DNA of 64,000 nucleotides, from positions 79,455 to 143,454 of the forward strand of contig JAJBVD010000041.1 in NCBI GenBank assembly GCA_020859985.1, written 5' to 3'. The DNA is from Clostridiales bacterium. Its GTDB lineage: Bacteria; Bacillota; Clostridia; Lachnospirales; Lachnospiraceae. The notes beneath the pieces are model-generated. The model was not told where the DNA came from. It made no database searches and worked only from the letters and a program-made list of their open reading frames with translations. Numbering within the stretch: the stretch's first letter is position 1; every line of letters begins with the position of its first letter. The position numbers were made by a program, and so were the translations under genes. This document shows, one piece after another, positions 8,000 to 16,328 of this stretch.

Positions 8000-8770
8000 T
8001 CATATCAATATCATCCCTGCTACCGACACGGCCAGCACCGCCGCCAGAAACAGCAGACACACTGCATCGCACCTGTGGAACGGATACTCATGATAGCCGC
8101 TCTGCGTCGTCCGCAGATTAAATCCGCGCAGCTGCGCACTCATCGCTCCCGCGTCCACCTTTTTCATGCTGGAAATGAGCAGCGGCACAAACAGCGGCAC
8201 GATCAGCTTCAGCCTCCGGAAAATATTTCCGGTATCGTATTCCACGCCCCGCGCTTTCTGCGCGTCCTCAATATCATGAAATTCCGTCGTAAAAAGCGGC
8301 ACAAAACGAAATGCCGTCGTAACAATAAACGCGTAACGATACGGAACATGCAGCCTTTTAACAAGCGCTCCGCACAGGTCGTTCATCCGCGTGATTGCAA
8401 AAAGCAGCATCAGCGGAAGCATGGTCGCCACGATACGAAAGCTTAAGAGCAATGCGCTCATCAGACCGCCAACAGTAAATACGCAAAATCCGCCGATCAC
8501 CAGCAAAGGATCGCCGGTACGCACAAACAGCAGCTGCAGAATAAACATGATCAGACCCAGAACCAGCAGGTTCTTCGTCAGACGCAGCGCCCGTTTCTGC
8601 AGACCCGCAAACGAGGAGATCAGGATCATCAGCACGATAAAAATAAGCTCCATGATCACATTGTTGCAGATGATACAGGCAATCCCGTACAGGAACGCCG
8701 CCAGCAGTTTCATCACCGGATTCAGCTTATGCAGAAAGGAGTCTCCGGGTACATAATCCAGTAAATTCAT
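8000..8770 (-). CDS. ecfT: Energy-coupling factor transmembrane protein EcfT
   Basis: 256 residues with about five to six membrane helices and the two cytoplasmic coupling motifs of EcfT: AQKARGVEYD in the middle and AMSAQLRGF nearer the C-terminus. In the ECF complex it joins the substrate-binding S component to two ATPases. Its start overlaps the end of the ATPase gene at 8767 by four bases, indicating coupled translation. Because the neighbouring S component is TrpP-like, this appears to be a dedicated importer rather than the general ECF module that sits in ribosomal-protein operons. Confidence 0.88.
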   Translation of the reverse strand: MNLLDYVPGDSFLHKLNPVMKLLAAFLYGIACIICNNVIMELIFIVLMILISSFAGLQKRALRLTKNLLVLGLIMFILQLLFVRTGDPLLVIGGFCVFTVGGLMSALLLSFRIVATMLPLMLLFAITRMNDLCGALVKRLHVPYRYAFIVTTAFRFVPLFTTEFHDIEDAQKARGVEYDTGNIFRRLKLIVPLFVPLLISSMKKVDAGAMSAQLRGFNLRTTQSGYHEYPFHRCDAVCLLFLAAVLAVSVAGMILI

Positions 8771-9609
8771 GAACTCGCTCCTTTCCCGCCTTTTTCACCT
8801 GTCACAGCAGCTTTCTCGCGATGAATCGCCTCCGCCATTTCCTCCACCGTATAGACATCGGAGAATTTATCCCCGAACCGCAACGCCAGCATCGGAATCT
8901 GCGCGGGCAGCACATGTGCCTGCCCAAGCACCGACATATCCTTCATGATTCTTCCGGTCGGGCCTTCGTCCACGAGACGCCCGTCCGTCAGTACCAGCAC
9001 ACGCTGGGCATACTCCTGCACCAGCTCCATATCGTGGCTGACCATCAGTACCGTCAGCCCTTTTTCGAAGCTCAGTCCGGTAATATAATCCATGATACGG
9101 ATGCATTCCCGGTAGTCCAGTCCGGTCGTCGGCTCGTCCAGAATAACCAGCCGCGGATTGCACGCCAGCACACTCGCAAGCGCAATCCTCTGGCGCTCGC
9201 CTCTCGACCTCGTAAACGGGAACCAGTCCCCATCCAGTTCAAAGGTCTGAAGCATCTCTTCCGTGCGTCTTTCAATCTCGTCCTGCGGGACACCCTGCAC
9301 CTGCGGGCCAAACGCGATCTCCTCGCGCACCGTATTCTGGCAGATCTGGCGATCCGGATTCTGAAACAGGAAACCGATCTTTTTTGCGATCGCGCTGGTG
9401 CGGACTTTTCCGGTGTCCTCCCCGTCTACATATACATGACCGGAATCCGGACGCAGCAGGCCGTTTGCCAGACGGCTCACGGTAGATTTCCCCGCGCCGT
9501 TGCTGCCGATCATGGCCACAACCTCACCCGCGTGTACCTCGAACGAGAGGTCCTTCACTGTCTGCTCCATGCCCGGATAAGAGAACGATACATGGTCAAA
9601 TTTCAGCAT
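8767..9609 (-). CDS. Energy-coupling factor ATPase (EcfA)
   Basis: 280 residues. Walker A GSNGAGKST, a Q-loop FLFQNPDRQ, and Walker B LVILDEPTTGLD are intact. The usual LSGGQ signature is replaced by SRGERQRIAL, a variant known in some ECF ATPases. A C-terminal extension of about 50 residues follows the ATPase core. It forms a heterodimer with the ATPase encoded just upstream at 9677-10519 and drives EcfT. The gene overlaps ecfT by four bases. Confidence 0.85.
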   Translation of the reverse strand: MLKFDHVSFSYPGMEQTVKDLSFEVHAGEVVAMIGSNGAGKSTVSRLANGLLRPDSGHVYVDGEDTGKVRTSAIAKKIGFLFQNPDRQICQNTVREEIAFGPQVQGVPQDEIERRTEEMLQTFELDGDWFPFTRSRGERQRIALASVLACNPRLVILDEPTTGLDYRECIRIMDYITGLSFEKGLTVLMVSHDMELVQEYAQRVLVLTDGRLVDEGPTGRIMKDMSVLGQAHVLPAQIPMLALRFGDKFSDVYTVEEMAEAIHREKAAVTGEKGGKGASS

Positions 9610-9676
9610 CCCGGTACCTCCCTTATCTTCGTCAGTGCTCTCACAGCCGGGCTGCGATGAAGTACATGCTCTGTTC

Positions 9677-10519
9677 TCAGCATCCCAGCACCTCCCTCAC
9701 CATCGTCTCGGCCTGATCGACATCCGTGGGGATCGGCCCGCCATAAAGTCCCTCGCATTTCAGACGGTTCCCCAGACGAACGACCCGCGGCACACTGATG
9801 CCAAGCGAATCAAACAACTCCTGCTGATCGACGATCTCATTGCTTTTCCCGTCAAAGACCAGCTTCCCTTCATCCAGCACCGCAATTCGTTTCGCATACT
9901 GGCTTAAGATCATGATCTTCTGCTCCACGACAATGATCGTCTTGCCAAACTCCTCATTCAGCTGTTTCAATATTTCATAAATCATGATCGTGCTCTGCGG
10001 ATCCAGCTCGCCGGTCGGCTCATCCAGCACGATGATCTCCGGCTGCATCGCCAGAATCGAGGCGATCGCCACCTTCTGCTTCTGTCCGCCGGAGAGCGAG
10101 CTGATCTGACGGTGCCGCAGATCGCTGATCTTCAGCATCGAGAGCACCTCATCCAGTCTCTGTCCGATCTGATCATGAGGCAGCCCGAAATTCTCCAGAC
10201 CGAACAGGATCTCATCCTCCACCTCGGAGGACACCATCTGGCTGTCGATATCCTGAAAGACTTCCCCGACAAACCGCGCCAGCTCCTCCGTCTGCACATC
10301 TACGGTATCCCTGCCGTTCACCTTCACCGCCCCGTAAAAATCTCCCGGGAAATGATGCGGCACAATACCGGAAAACGCATAGGTCAGCGTGGATTTCCCC
10401 GCGCCGGAATTGCCCGTGATACCGAGAAAATCCCCGTCCCTGATCACAAGGTTGATGTTGTTCAGGGCATTCTGTTCCTGCCCCTTATAGCAAAAGCTGA
10501 AATCCTTACATTCAATCAT
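9677..10519 (-). CDS. Energy-coupling factor ATPase (EcfA)
   Basis: 280 residues from the second of two plausible ATGs (10519; the other is 10543). The frame is open back to 10639, but the extra residues are not ECF-like and no start has a strong ribosome site. Walker A GNSGAGKST, Q-loop VFQDIDSQ, signature LSGGQKQKVAI and Walker B IIVLDEPTGELD are all canonical. It is the partner of the ATPase at 8767-9609. It follows the S component by 149 bp, and that gap contains a degenerate copy of the longer dispersed repeat (about 10617-10655). Confidence 0.85.
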   Translation of the reverse strand: MIECKDFSFCYKGQEQNALNNINLVIRDGDFLGITGNSGAGKSTLTYAFSGIVPHHFPGDFYGAVKVNGRDTVDVQTEELARFVGEVFQDIDSQMVSSEVEDEILFGLENFGLPHDQIGQRLDEVLSMLKISDLRHRQISSLSGGQKQKVAIASILAMQPEIIVLDEPTGELDPQSTIMIYEILKQLNEEFGKTIIVVEQKIMILSQYAKRIAVLDEGKLVFDGKSNEIVDQQELFDSLGISVPRVVRLGNRLKCEGLYGGPIPTDVDQAETMVREVLGC

Positions 10520-10667
10520 GTCTGCCGTCTGCTTTCTTCTCATTTTTTCGCACCGCTTGTCTTCCAACCAGCGTCCGAATCTGTCAGAGCATTTTTTGTT
10601 CATTTTCATACATCCTTCGCAGCAAGTACGAAGCTTCATCCAGAATAGGAACCCCTATTCTTATTTA

Positions 10668-11213
10668 TCATTCTTTGTTAATAATCTTATCCACCGGAAT
10701 GCTAAGAACTGTAACGATCACGCAGTTCAACGCCGCAGTCACCACCGTAACAAGCGCCATATTGAGGAACTGTGCCATCGGCATCGGATTCGCGTAGGTC
10801 AGCGCTGCCAGTCCGATAAAAGCAAAACCGGAAACCAGCGTTGTGATAAACGTATATACAAGAGCCTTTCCTGCCTTCGGAAGCGGATTCGGAAGTGTTA
10901 CGAGCAGGCACATCACGATCGCGCCCAGTGTCTCACTACCCAGTCCAAGCCATGCCATGGAGGTCCCGATCTGGCTGATGCAGCCGGAGATAAACCCGAT
11001 AATCGCCGCTTCCTTTACATTCGGGCGAACCACCAGAATGGAAAGGCAATATGTCGCGATCAGGAAATTCGGGTGCATATTTCCCAGCACCAGAAAGCCC
11101 GCGCAAAGGCGCAGCACCACGCCCACTGCCATCATGATTCCCACCAGAATCAGATTGTTGATGTTCTTTAAGCCGGTTTGGTTGTCATTCGTGACCTGTC
11201 TTTTCTCTGCCAT
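10668..11213 (-). CDS. ECF substrate-specific (S) component, TrpP-like
   Basis: 181 residues, mostly hydrophobic, with five or six membrane helices. The pattern of a first helix, then NMHPNFLIATYCLSILVV and KEAAIIGFISGCISQIGTS, resembles the tryptophan transporter TrpP of Bacillus, which carries GMKPD and a similar GI(V/I)TGIIS segment. It would bind the substrate outside the membrane and be energised by EcfT and the two ATPases just downstream. It is the first gene after the T-box leader (11345-11745), consistent with control by the charging of one tRNA. The CbiM/NikM motif of nickel S components is absent. Substrate (tryptophan or a related compound) is inferred. Confidence 0.78.
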   Translation of the reverse strand: MAEKRQVTNDNQTGLKNINNLILVGIMMAVGVVLRLCAGFLVLGNMHPNFLIATYCLSILVVRPNVKEAAIIGFISGCISQIGTSMAWLGLGSETLGAIVMCLLVTLPNPLPKAGKALVYTFITTLVSGFAFIGLAALTYANPMPMAQFLNMALVTVVTAALNCVIVTVLSIPVDKIINKE

Positions 11214-11344
11214 GATTTTTCCCTTTCCGTGCTTGTTTTAAACCCATCCCCCGCCGCACTCGCGGGAGAAGGAAAATGTGTCATTTTCCGCAGATACCGG
11301 GCTGATCAAACAGTTACTATTTTCCACTTTAATCACAAAAAAAT

Positions 11345-11745
11345 ATCTGTAAAGTAAAAAAATCTGCCCTTATATAAGGACAGATCATTCTTCTGCGGTA
11401 CCACCTTATTTGCCATCTTTGTTTTACCGAAAGAGTCCGAACCGGTCATTTCTGAACCGAGCTCCTGCTTTTTGCTTTCCTCCGGATAAAGCACAAGACA
11501 ACCACTCTGCGAAATGCGAACACATTTCCGGCCTTTAACGCAGGCATGCGTCTCGGCTACTGACCGTGCCGTCCTGCCGCTGCAATACGGATAACATTGC
11601 TCTATGCGGCATCAGGCTCCACACGCGGTGTTCACCTCACCCTCCGTGACCCATTTGCAGGCTGCTTACTGCGGGTATCCCAGCACCACCCGCTCTCTGT
11701 GAGCGCATCTCCTGTTTGACCTTCACATCATCGGTTTTTCTTAAA
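11345..11745 (-). promoter_or_regulatory. T-box riboswitch leader
   Basis: On the minus strand the leader contains the Stem I distal signature AGAGAGCGGGTGGTG (within 11671-11698), the conserved T-box sequence AAGGTGGTACCGCAG (11393-11407) and an intrinsic terminator (11355-11385). It lies about 130 bases before the TrpP-like gene. T-boxes sense uncharged tRNA and turn on amino-acid genes. A candidate specifier is UGG (Trp) at 11621-11619 in the context GUGUGGAGCC, which fits the downstream TrpP-like and TrpXYZ-like genes, but I could not fold Stem I well enough to fix the codon. Confidence 0.9.
11355..11385 (-). terminator. T-box attenuator terminator hairpin
   Basis: On the minus strand ATCTGTCCTT pairs with AAGGGCAGAT across a 4-nt loop (11362-11385), followed by a run of seven U. 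It directly follows the conserved T-box sequence, as expected. Confidence 0.88.
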
Positions 11746-11757
11746 TATATTGTTTTT

Positions 11758-11786
11758 ATTTTGGCATATGAGTGCGGATTTGTCAA
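11758..11786 (-). promoter_or_regulatory. Promoter of the T-box operon
   Basis: On the minus strand TTGACA (11781-11786) and CAAAAT (11758-11763) are 17 bp apart, just upstream of the T-box leader. The -10 is weak but correctly placed. Confidence 0.65.
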
Positions 11787-11871
11787 CCCGTTTTTTGCTG
11801 TAAAAACGCATCAGTCAATAACCCTGATTTCGCCATGCACGCCTGACTCTTCGGACGGTTCTCCTTCATTT

Positions 11872-13314
11872 TTATTCAACCGTCACCATATCCGGATTTG
11901 TCTTATAAAATGCTGCCCTTGAAATTTTTCCTTTCTCCAGATACTGATTCTTCACAAGATTTTCAAGCACCTGTTTCCGCAAATACGTAGAATCACTGAT
12001 CCCCAGATATTCTGCAATTTCCGAAGTCTTATGAGCCTGATGATAGCAGAATGAAAGAACCCTGCTGTCATAGACAGTCCCATTTTCCACCGGGACAAAC
12101 ATCAGCACAGGAAGCGCACTGTCCTCTACTCCTTCCTCATAAGTCAGATCAGGCAGCACGAGCGTAAAATGATCCGATGACGAATAAATATACGGGCGGT
12201 GCGATTCATCCTGCCCCCTGTATTCTTCAATAATCTTGTCAAACCCGGTACCGGCTGCCTCCATGACATTACAGCTTACTAATACAGCGGCTATCAGTTC
12301 ATTCCTTCTTTTTGATATAATGCCGGACAGATCATAGGTCTTCCCTAATTTCTCTCCTCTGTAGAAGCTGCCCGGCGACGATATTTCCAGTCTGTCCCGA
12401 AACATATCGACCTGAATCTGCGTCCCGTCCAGAAAATAGTCCCGATGCGCCACAGCATTTATCACCCCTTCAAACAGGGCCCTCTTCGGATAGGCGTCAA
12501 TATTTTCCCTTGTATTTTCCCGCTTTATCACAGAATGGTTCATGCGCTGTGTCACAAACTCTGTCATATAGTTGATGACGGAAATCAGATTCCCCTGAAA
12601 ACGATTGATCGTTATGATTCGCTCGCTTCCTTTCGTAAATCCCGAAAAAACAGAACATTGCACCTCTGTCTTTTTCCCCTGATAATCGTCTTCAAACAAT
12701 ACCGCGCCATTTGCAAGTAAACCATCCTCATCATAAAACCCCATAGAGCGCAAAGCCTTGTCTGTCAGCGTCTTACCATTGTTATGGGAAGAATAAAACT
12801 CACGGAGAATACGAAACTTTGACGCTTCATATTTTTCTTCTGAAGCCAAAACGTCATACTGAGTGTTTTTGCTTTTTACACTCATCTCAATGATTTCTTC
12901 ATAAGTTGCGCCATTTGTGAAACCGTCCCTTCTCATAAAAATGGACGGAATGCCCTTATATTTCAAAATAACCGGTTTCACTGCGGATTCCGAAATCTGA
13001 ATATGGAGAATGAATCGTTCACTTCCCTTTATCTCATAACGCACAAAAGAAAGCTTCATCTGCGGTCTCGGCACCAGATGCTCGTTTACCTGATTATTAA
13101 AAAAATTTCGTTCGTTGTCAGCCTCTGCCCGATCAAACCCGATCAGTTTATTTGTCTTATCCTCCACGCCAACATAAAAATCTCCGCCCGATGCATTAGC
13201 AAAACCCGCTATGCTCTTCAGCCAGCCAACAACATCCTCCCGATTCAGTCTGCTCTTGCTCTCATATTTATCATTTTCCAGCTGTATGTTATTGATGATT
13301 TCTTCCAGATACAC
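11872..13314 (-). CDS. AlbA_2 (Schlafen AAA_4-type) regulator, second copy
   Basis: 480 residues with a GTG start at 13314 supported by GAGGTG about 6 bases upstream. AlbA_2 signature: KYESKSRLNREDVVGWLKS and GGDFYVGVEDKTNKLIGF. The middle has AVAHRDYFLDGTQIQ, DRLEISSPGSF and EAAGTGFDKI, the HATPase_c_4 pattern. The C-terminus (TSEIAEYLGISDSTYLRKQVLENLVKNQYL) is a winged helix-turn-helix. It is distinct in sequence from the copy at 2018-3271. Its promoter is embedded in a TTCAA repeat array (13351-13434), which suggests self-regulation through cooperative binding. The regulated target could also be the neighbouring T-box operon or sugar operon; there is no direct evidence. Confidence 0.8.
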   Translation of the reverse strand: MYLEEIINNIQLENDKYESKSRLNREDVVGWLKSIAGFANASGGDFYVGVEDKTNKLIGFDRAEADNERNFFNNQVNEHLVPRPQMKLSFVRYEIKGSERFILHIQISESAVKPVILKYKGIPSIFMRRDGFTNGATYEEIIEMSVKSKNTQYDVLASEEKYEASKFRILREFYSSHNNGKTLTDKALRSMGFYDEDGLLANGAVLFEDDYQGKKTEVQCSVFSGFTKGSERIITINRFQGNLISVINYMTEFVTQRMNHSVIKRENTRENIDAYPKRALFEGVINAVAHRDYFLDGTQIQVDMFRDRLEISSPGSFYRGEKLGKTYDLSGIISKRRNELIAAVLVSCNVMEAAGTGFDKIIEEYRGQDESHRPYIYSSSDHFTLVLPDLTYEEGVEDSALPVLMFVPVENGTVYDSRVLSFCYHQAHKTSEIAEYLGISDSTYLRKQVLENLVKNQYLEKGKISRAAFYKTNPDMVTVE

Positions 13315-13350
13315 AGGATCACCTCAGTTTGTTTTATTTTTGAATTGTGT

Positions 13351-13434
13351 TTCAATATTACTTCAATTTCATTTCAATGTCAACTTCAATATTACTTCAA
13401 TTTCAACTTCAATTTGGTTTCAATATCATTTCAA
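13351..13434. repeat. Helically phased TTCAA array over the AlbA_2 promoter
   Basis: Nine TTCAA pentamers start at 13351, 13362, 13373, 13385, 13396, 13402, 13408, 13419 and 13430. The steps are 11, 11, 12, 11, 6, 6, 11 and 11 bp, close to one or half a helical turn. One inverted copy flanks each end (TTGAA at 13340-13344 and 13441-13445). Confidence 0.85.
13355..13383 (-). promoter_or_regulatory. Promoter of the second AlbA_2 gene, inside the TTCAA array
   Basis: On the minus strand TTGACA (13378-13383) and TAATAT (13355-13360) are 17 bp apart and about 45 bp before the GTG start. Array units lie upstream, within the spacer and downstream. The rest of the gap 13435-13661 holds a terminator and no supported gene. 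Confidence 0.65.
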
Positions 13435-13606
13435 CTTACTTTGAAGTACTGTCTTATCGTTTCCTGAGTGTCCCTGTTTTATAATCATTTATGCGAATCA
13501 ACAGCTACGACAAACTTATAAAAATGATTTCCCATCCGGCGCCTTACCAGGAATCCGACTTTTTGCTCAAAGCAGGTCTTTACCCTCGCTGCGAAAGTCT
13601 GCACAG

Positions 13607-13636
13607 AAAAACCGCCTGGCAATCCAGACGGTTTTT
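13607..13636 (-). terminator. Intrinsic terminator of the transketolase operon
   Basis: An 8-bp stem with a 4-nt loop is flanked by A5 and T5. The one imperfect pair is G-U on the minus strand but C-A on the plus strand, so it fits the minus-strand genes ending at 13662. Confidence 0.85.
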
Positions 13637-13661
13637 CTGATATACATTCTTTATTATCTTT

Positions 13662-14600
13662 TTATACCCACGCCTTTACCTGCTCGTACACACCTGCGCC
13701 GTCCAGCTTGTACTTTTTCAGAAGCTCAACCGCCGGACCGGACTCGCCAAACACATCCTGCACGCCAATCTTCAGCACCTGTGTCGGTGCTTTTGCGCAA
13801 AGGGTATCGCAGACTGCGCTGCCGAGGCCTCCGATCACGGAATGCTCTTCCACAGTCACGACCTTGCCGGTCTTTTTCGCGCACGCAACGACCAGCTCCT
13901 CATCGAGCGGCTTGATCGTGTGGATGTTGACTACCTGAGCGGATACGCCGTCTTTTTCGAGCATCTCAGCCGCGTCGAGCGCGCTGCCGACGCAAAGGCC
14001 GGTCGCAATGATCGTCACGTCTGTGCCCTCTTTGAGCACTACACCCTTGCCGATCTCGAACTTATAATCCGGATTGTCATTGATCACCGGAACCGCAAGA
14101 CGGCCGAAGCGCAGATAAACCGGACCCTCGTGTTCGTAAGCAGCCTTTACGGCAGCTTTCGCCTCAATATCGTCGGACGGGTTAATGACTACCATACCCG
14201 GAATCTCGCGCATCAGAGCCAGATCCTCGTTGCACTGATGGGACGCGCCGTCCTCGCCTACGGAAATGCCTGCATGCGTCGCACCAATCTTGACGTTGAG
14301 ATGCGGATAGCCGATGGAGTTCCTTACCTGCTCATACGCACGGCCGGAAGCAAACATTGCAAAGGTGCTGACAAACGGCACCTTACCGGTCGTGGAAAGG
14401 CCTGCGGCAATGCCCATCATGTTGCACTCCGCGATACCGCAGTCGATGTGGCGCTCCGGAAATACTTTCTTAAATGTGTCGGTCTTGGTCGCGTTTGCAA
14501 GGTCAGCGTCCAGAACCACAAGGTTTTCATGCTCTTTTCCGAGCTCAGCCAGAGCCTCGCCGTAGCTCTGTCTTGTCGCAATCTTTTTTACTTCTGACAT
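13662..14600 (-). CDS. Transketolase, C-terminal subunit
   Basis: 312 residues covering the pyrimidine-binding and C-terminal domains of transketolase. Landmarks are DADLANATKT, FVSTFAMFASGRAYEQVRNS, GEDGASHQCNEDLALMREIPGM and EEHSVIGGLGSAV. With the N-terminal subunit encoded just upstream it makes the thiamine-diphosphate enzyme that exchanges two-carbon units between sugar phosphates in the pentose phosphate pathway. Splitting into two genes is common in Firmicutes. The two genes overlap by 13 bases, indicating coupled translation. A terminator follows at 13607-13636. Confidence 0.92.
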   Translation of the reverse strand: MSEVKKIATRQSYGEALAELGKEHENLVVLDADLANATKTDTFKKVFPERHIDCGIAECNMMGIAAGLSTTGKVPFVSTFAMFASGRAYEQVRNSIGYPHLNVKIGATHAGISVGEDGASHQCNEDLALMREIPGMVVINPSDDIEAKAAVKAAYEHEGPVYLRFGRLAVPVINDNPDYKFEIGKGVVLKEGTDVTIIATGLCVGSALDAAEMLEKDGVSAQVVNIHTIKPLDEELVVACAKKTGKVVTVEEHSVIGGLGSAVCDTLCAKAPTQVLKIGVQDVFGESGPAVELLKKYKLDGAGVYEQVKAWV

Positions 14601-15427
14601 AATGCTTCCCCCACTTTCTCCAGATCTGCCATCGCGATCGCGTATTCTTCATCGTTCGGCGCCTTGCCGTGCCATCCGGCCTGTCCTTCCATGAAGGAAA
14701 CTCCCTTGCCCTTGACTGTCTTCATAATGATAGCGGTCGGCATACCCTTGACCGTTCTCGCCTCCGCGAACGCGTCCGCGAGCTGCTGCATGTCGTTGCC
14801 GTCCGCCACGTTGATCACGTGGAAATTGAACGCCTCGAATTTCTTATCGATCGGATACGGAGAGCAGACGTCCTCGATCTTTCCGTCAATCTGCAGACCG
14901 TTGTTGTCCACGATCACGCAGAGGTTGTCCAGCTTGCGGTGTCCGGCAAACATCGCTGCCTCCCAGACCTGGCCTTCCTGGATCTCGCCGTCGCCGAGCA
15001 GTGTGTAGACACGGTAAGATTTCTGATCCATCTTTCCGGCAAGCGCCATGCCGACTGCCGCGGAAATGCCCTGGCCCAGAGAACCGGAGGACATATCAAT
15101 ACCTGCAATATGCTGCATGCACGGATGTCCCTGCAGATGCGACCCGGTATGACGCAGCGTCACCAGATCCTCTACCGGAAAATAGCCGCGGTGCGCCATT
15201 GCGGAATAATACCCCGGAGCGTTGTGTCCCTTGGAAAGTACGAAACGATCACGATCCGGATCCTTCGGATTCTTCGGATCAATGTTCATTTCCTGAAAAT
15301 ACAGATACGTAAATACATCCGCTGAGGAGAGTGATCCGCCCGGATGCCCTGCCTTTGCACTGTGCACACCTGTCACAATGCCCTTGCGAACTTCGTTCGC
15401 CATTTTTTGAAGCTCAAGAATAGTCAT
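14588..15427 (-). CDS. Transketolase, N-terminal subunit
   Basis: 279 residues from ATG 15427, chosen because AAAGGG lies about 8 bases upstream; nine further codons are open. GHPGGSLSSADVFTYLYF and the thiamine-diphosphate motif GDGEIQEGQVWEAA ... VIVDNN are clear. Partner of the C-terminal subunit at 13662-14600. The upstream gene is L-ribulose-5-phosphate 4-epimerase, so the cluster feeds pentoses into the non-oxidative pentose phosphate pathway. Confidence 0.92.
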   Translation of the reverse strand: MTILELQKMANEVRKGIVTGVHSAKAGHPGGSLSSADVFTYLYFQEMNIDPKNPKDPDRDRFVLSKGHNAPGYYSAMAHRGYFPVEDLVTLRHTGSHLQGHPCMQHIAGIDMSSGSLGQGISAAVGMALAGKMDQKSYRVYTLLGDGEIQEGQVWEAAMFAGHRKLDNLCVIVDNNGLQIDGKIEDVCSPYPIDKKFEAFNFHVINVADGNDMQQLADAFAEARTVKGMPTAIIMKTVKGKGVSFMEGQAGWHGKAPNDEEYAIAMADLEKVGEALCQK

Positions 15428-15532
15428 CACTGTATCCCTTTCTTTTCTATACATTTTCCCGGCTTTATCGCAGACAGGTGGAGCCTTCTCTCATCTGCCT
15501 GCTGCATCAGCCGGTTCTATACCGAAAAAATC

Positions 15533-16225
15533 TCACTGCCCGTAGTACGCATTCGCGCCGTGCTTTCTCATGAAATGTTTCTCCTTGATAGAGTCCGGTG
15601 CAGGCGTCACACGCGGATTGATCAGCTCGGTGCGGCAGGCCATCTTTGCCACCTCTTCCAGCACCACCGCGTTATGTACCGCTTCAGATGCATCCTTGCC
15701 CCAGGTGAACGGGCCGTGGTTCGTGCAGAGCACCGCCGGCACATAGACCGGATTGATGCCTCTCGTCTTAAATGTCTCAATGATCACCAGTCCGGTGTTC
15801 TTCTCATATTCTCCGTTGATCTCCTCCGGAGTCAGGCTTCTCGCACACGGAATCGGGCCATACATATAATCCGCATGTGTCGTCCCGTAGCAGGGAATAT
15901 CGCGTCCGGCCTGCGCCCATGAGGTCGCCCACGGCGAATGCGTATGAACAACACCTCCCAGCTCCGGAAACGCCTTATACAGCTCCGCGTGCGTCGCCGT
16001 GTCCGAAGACGGCTTATAGCGGCCCTCGATCTTATTGCAGTCAAGGTCCATCACCACCATATCATCCGGCGTCAGCTTTTCATAATCCACGCCGCTCGGC
16101 TTGATCACGAAATATCCCGTCTCCCGGTCCAGTCCGCTCACATTCCCCCATGTGTACGTCACCAGATTCCGCTTCGGCAGTTCCATATTCGCTTCATAGA
16201 CCTGTTTCTTCAGCTCCTCAAGCAT
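15533..16225 (-). CDS. araD: L-ribulose-5-phosphate 4-epimerase
   Basis: 230 residues from ATG 16225, where GGAGG lies about 10 bases upstream; eight further open codons are disregarded. Zinc ligands H94 and H96 (VVHTHSPWA) and H170 (CTNHGPF), the SSDT acid (D75) and D119 in THADYMYG match the E. coli AraD active site in spacing. It converts L-ribulose 5-phosphate to D-xylulose 5-phosphate, which the downstream transketolase uses. UlaF/SgbE, the ascorbate-pathway relatives, cannot be excluded by sequence alone. No araA or araB is nearby. Confidence 0.88.
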   Translation of the reverse strand: MLEELKKQVYEANMELPKRNLVTYTWGNVSGLDRETGYFVIKPSGVDYEKLTPDDMVVMDLDCNKIEGRYKPSSDTATHAELYKAFPELGGVVHTHSPWATSWAQAGRDIPCYGTTHADYMYGPIPCARSLTPEEINGEYEKNTGLVIIETFKTRGINPVYVPAVLCTNHGPFTWGKDASEAVHNAVVLEEVAKMACRTELINPRVTPAPDSIKEKHFMRKHGANAYYGQ

Positions 16226-16267
16226 TTCGTAAAATCCTCCTCTCTTCATAAATCATTTCTGAAATCT

Positions 16268-16296
16268 ATCATACACATTTTTCTGGTATGCGTCCA
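16268..16296 (-). promoter_or_regulatory. Probable promoter of araD-transketolase operon
   Basis: On the minus strand TATGAT (16268-16273) is preceded 17 bp upstream by TGGACG (16291-16296), a weak -35. It lies about 45 bp before the start at 16225. Confidence 0.5.
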
Positions 16297-16328
16297 GTTA
16301 AATCTTGCCGAATTTCAAACTTTTACAA

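Noticed and set aside
7969..11213. ECF set as a dedicated nickel importer for the LarA homologue
   Set aside because: The S component lacks the CbiM/NikM N-terminal metal motif and looks like TrpP. Kept only as an alternative in the locus finding.
2018..13314. The two AlbA_2 genes as borders of a mobile defence island
   Set aside because: Genes between them are metabolic with a housekeeping-style T-box; no integrase, attachment repeats or other defence genes are present, and base composition looks like the surroundings.
13490..13641. 50-codon plus-strand frame starting ATGCGAATC before the transketolase terminator
   Set aside because: It ends in the terminator hairpin, lacks a ribosome site and shows no domain.
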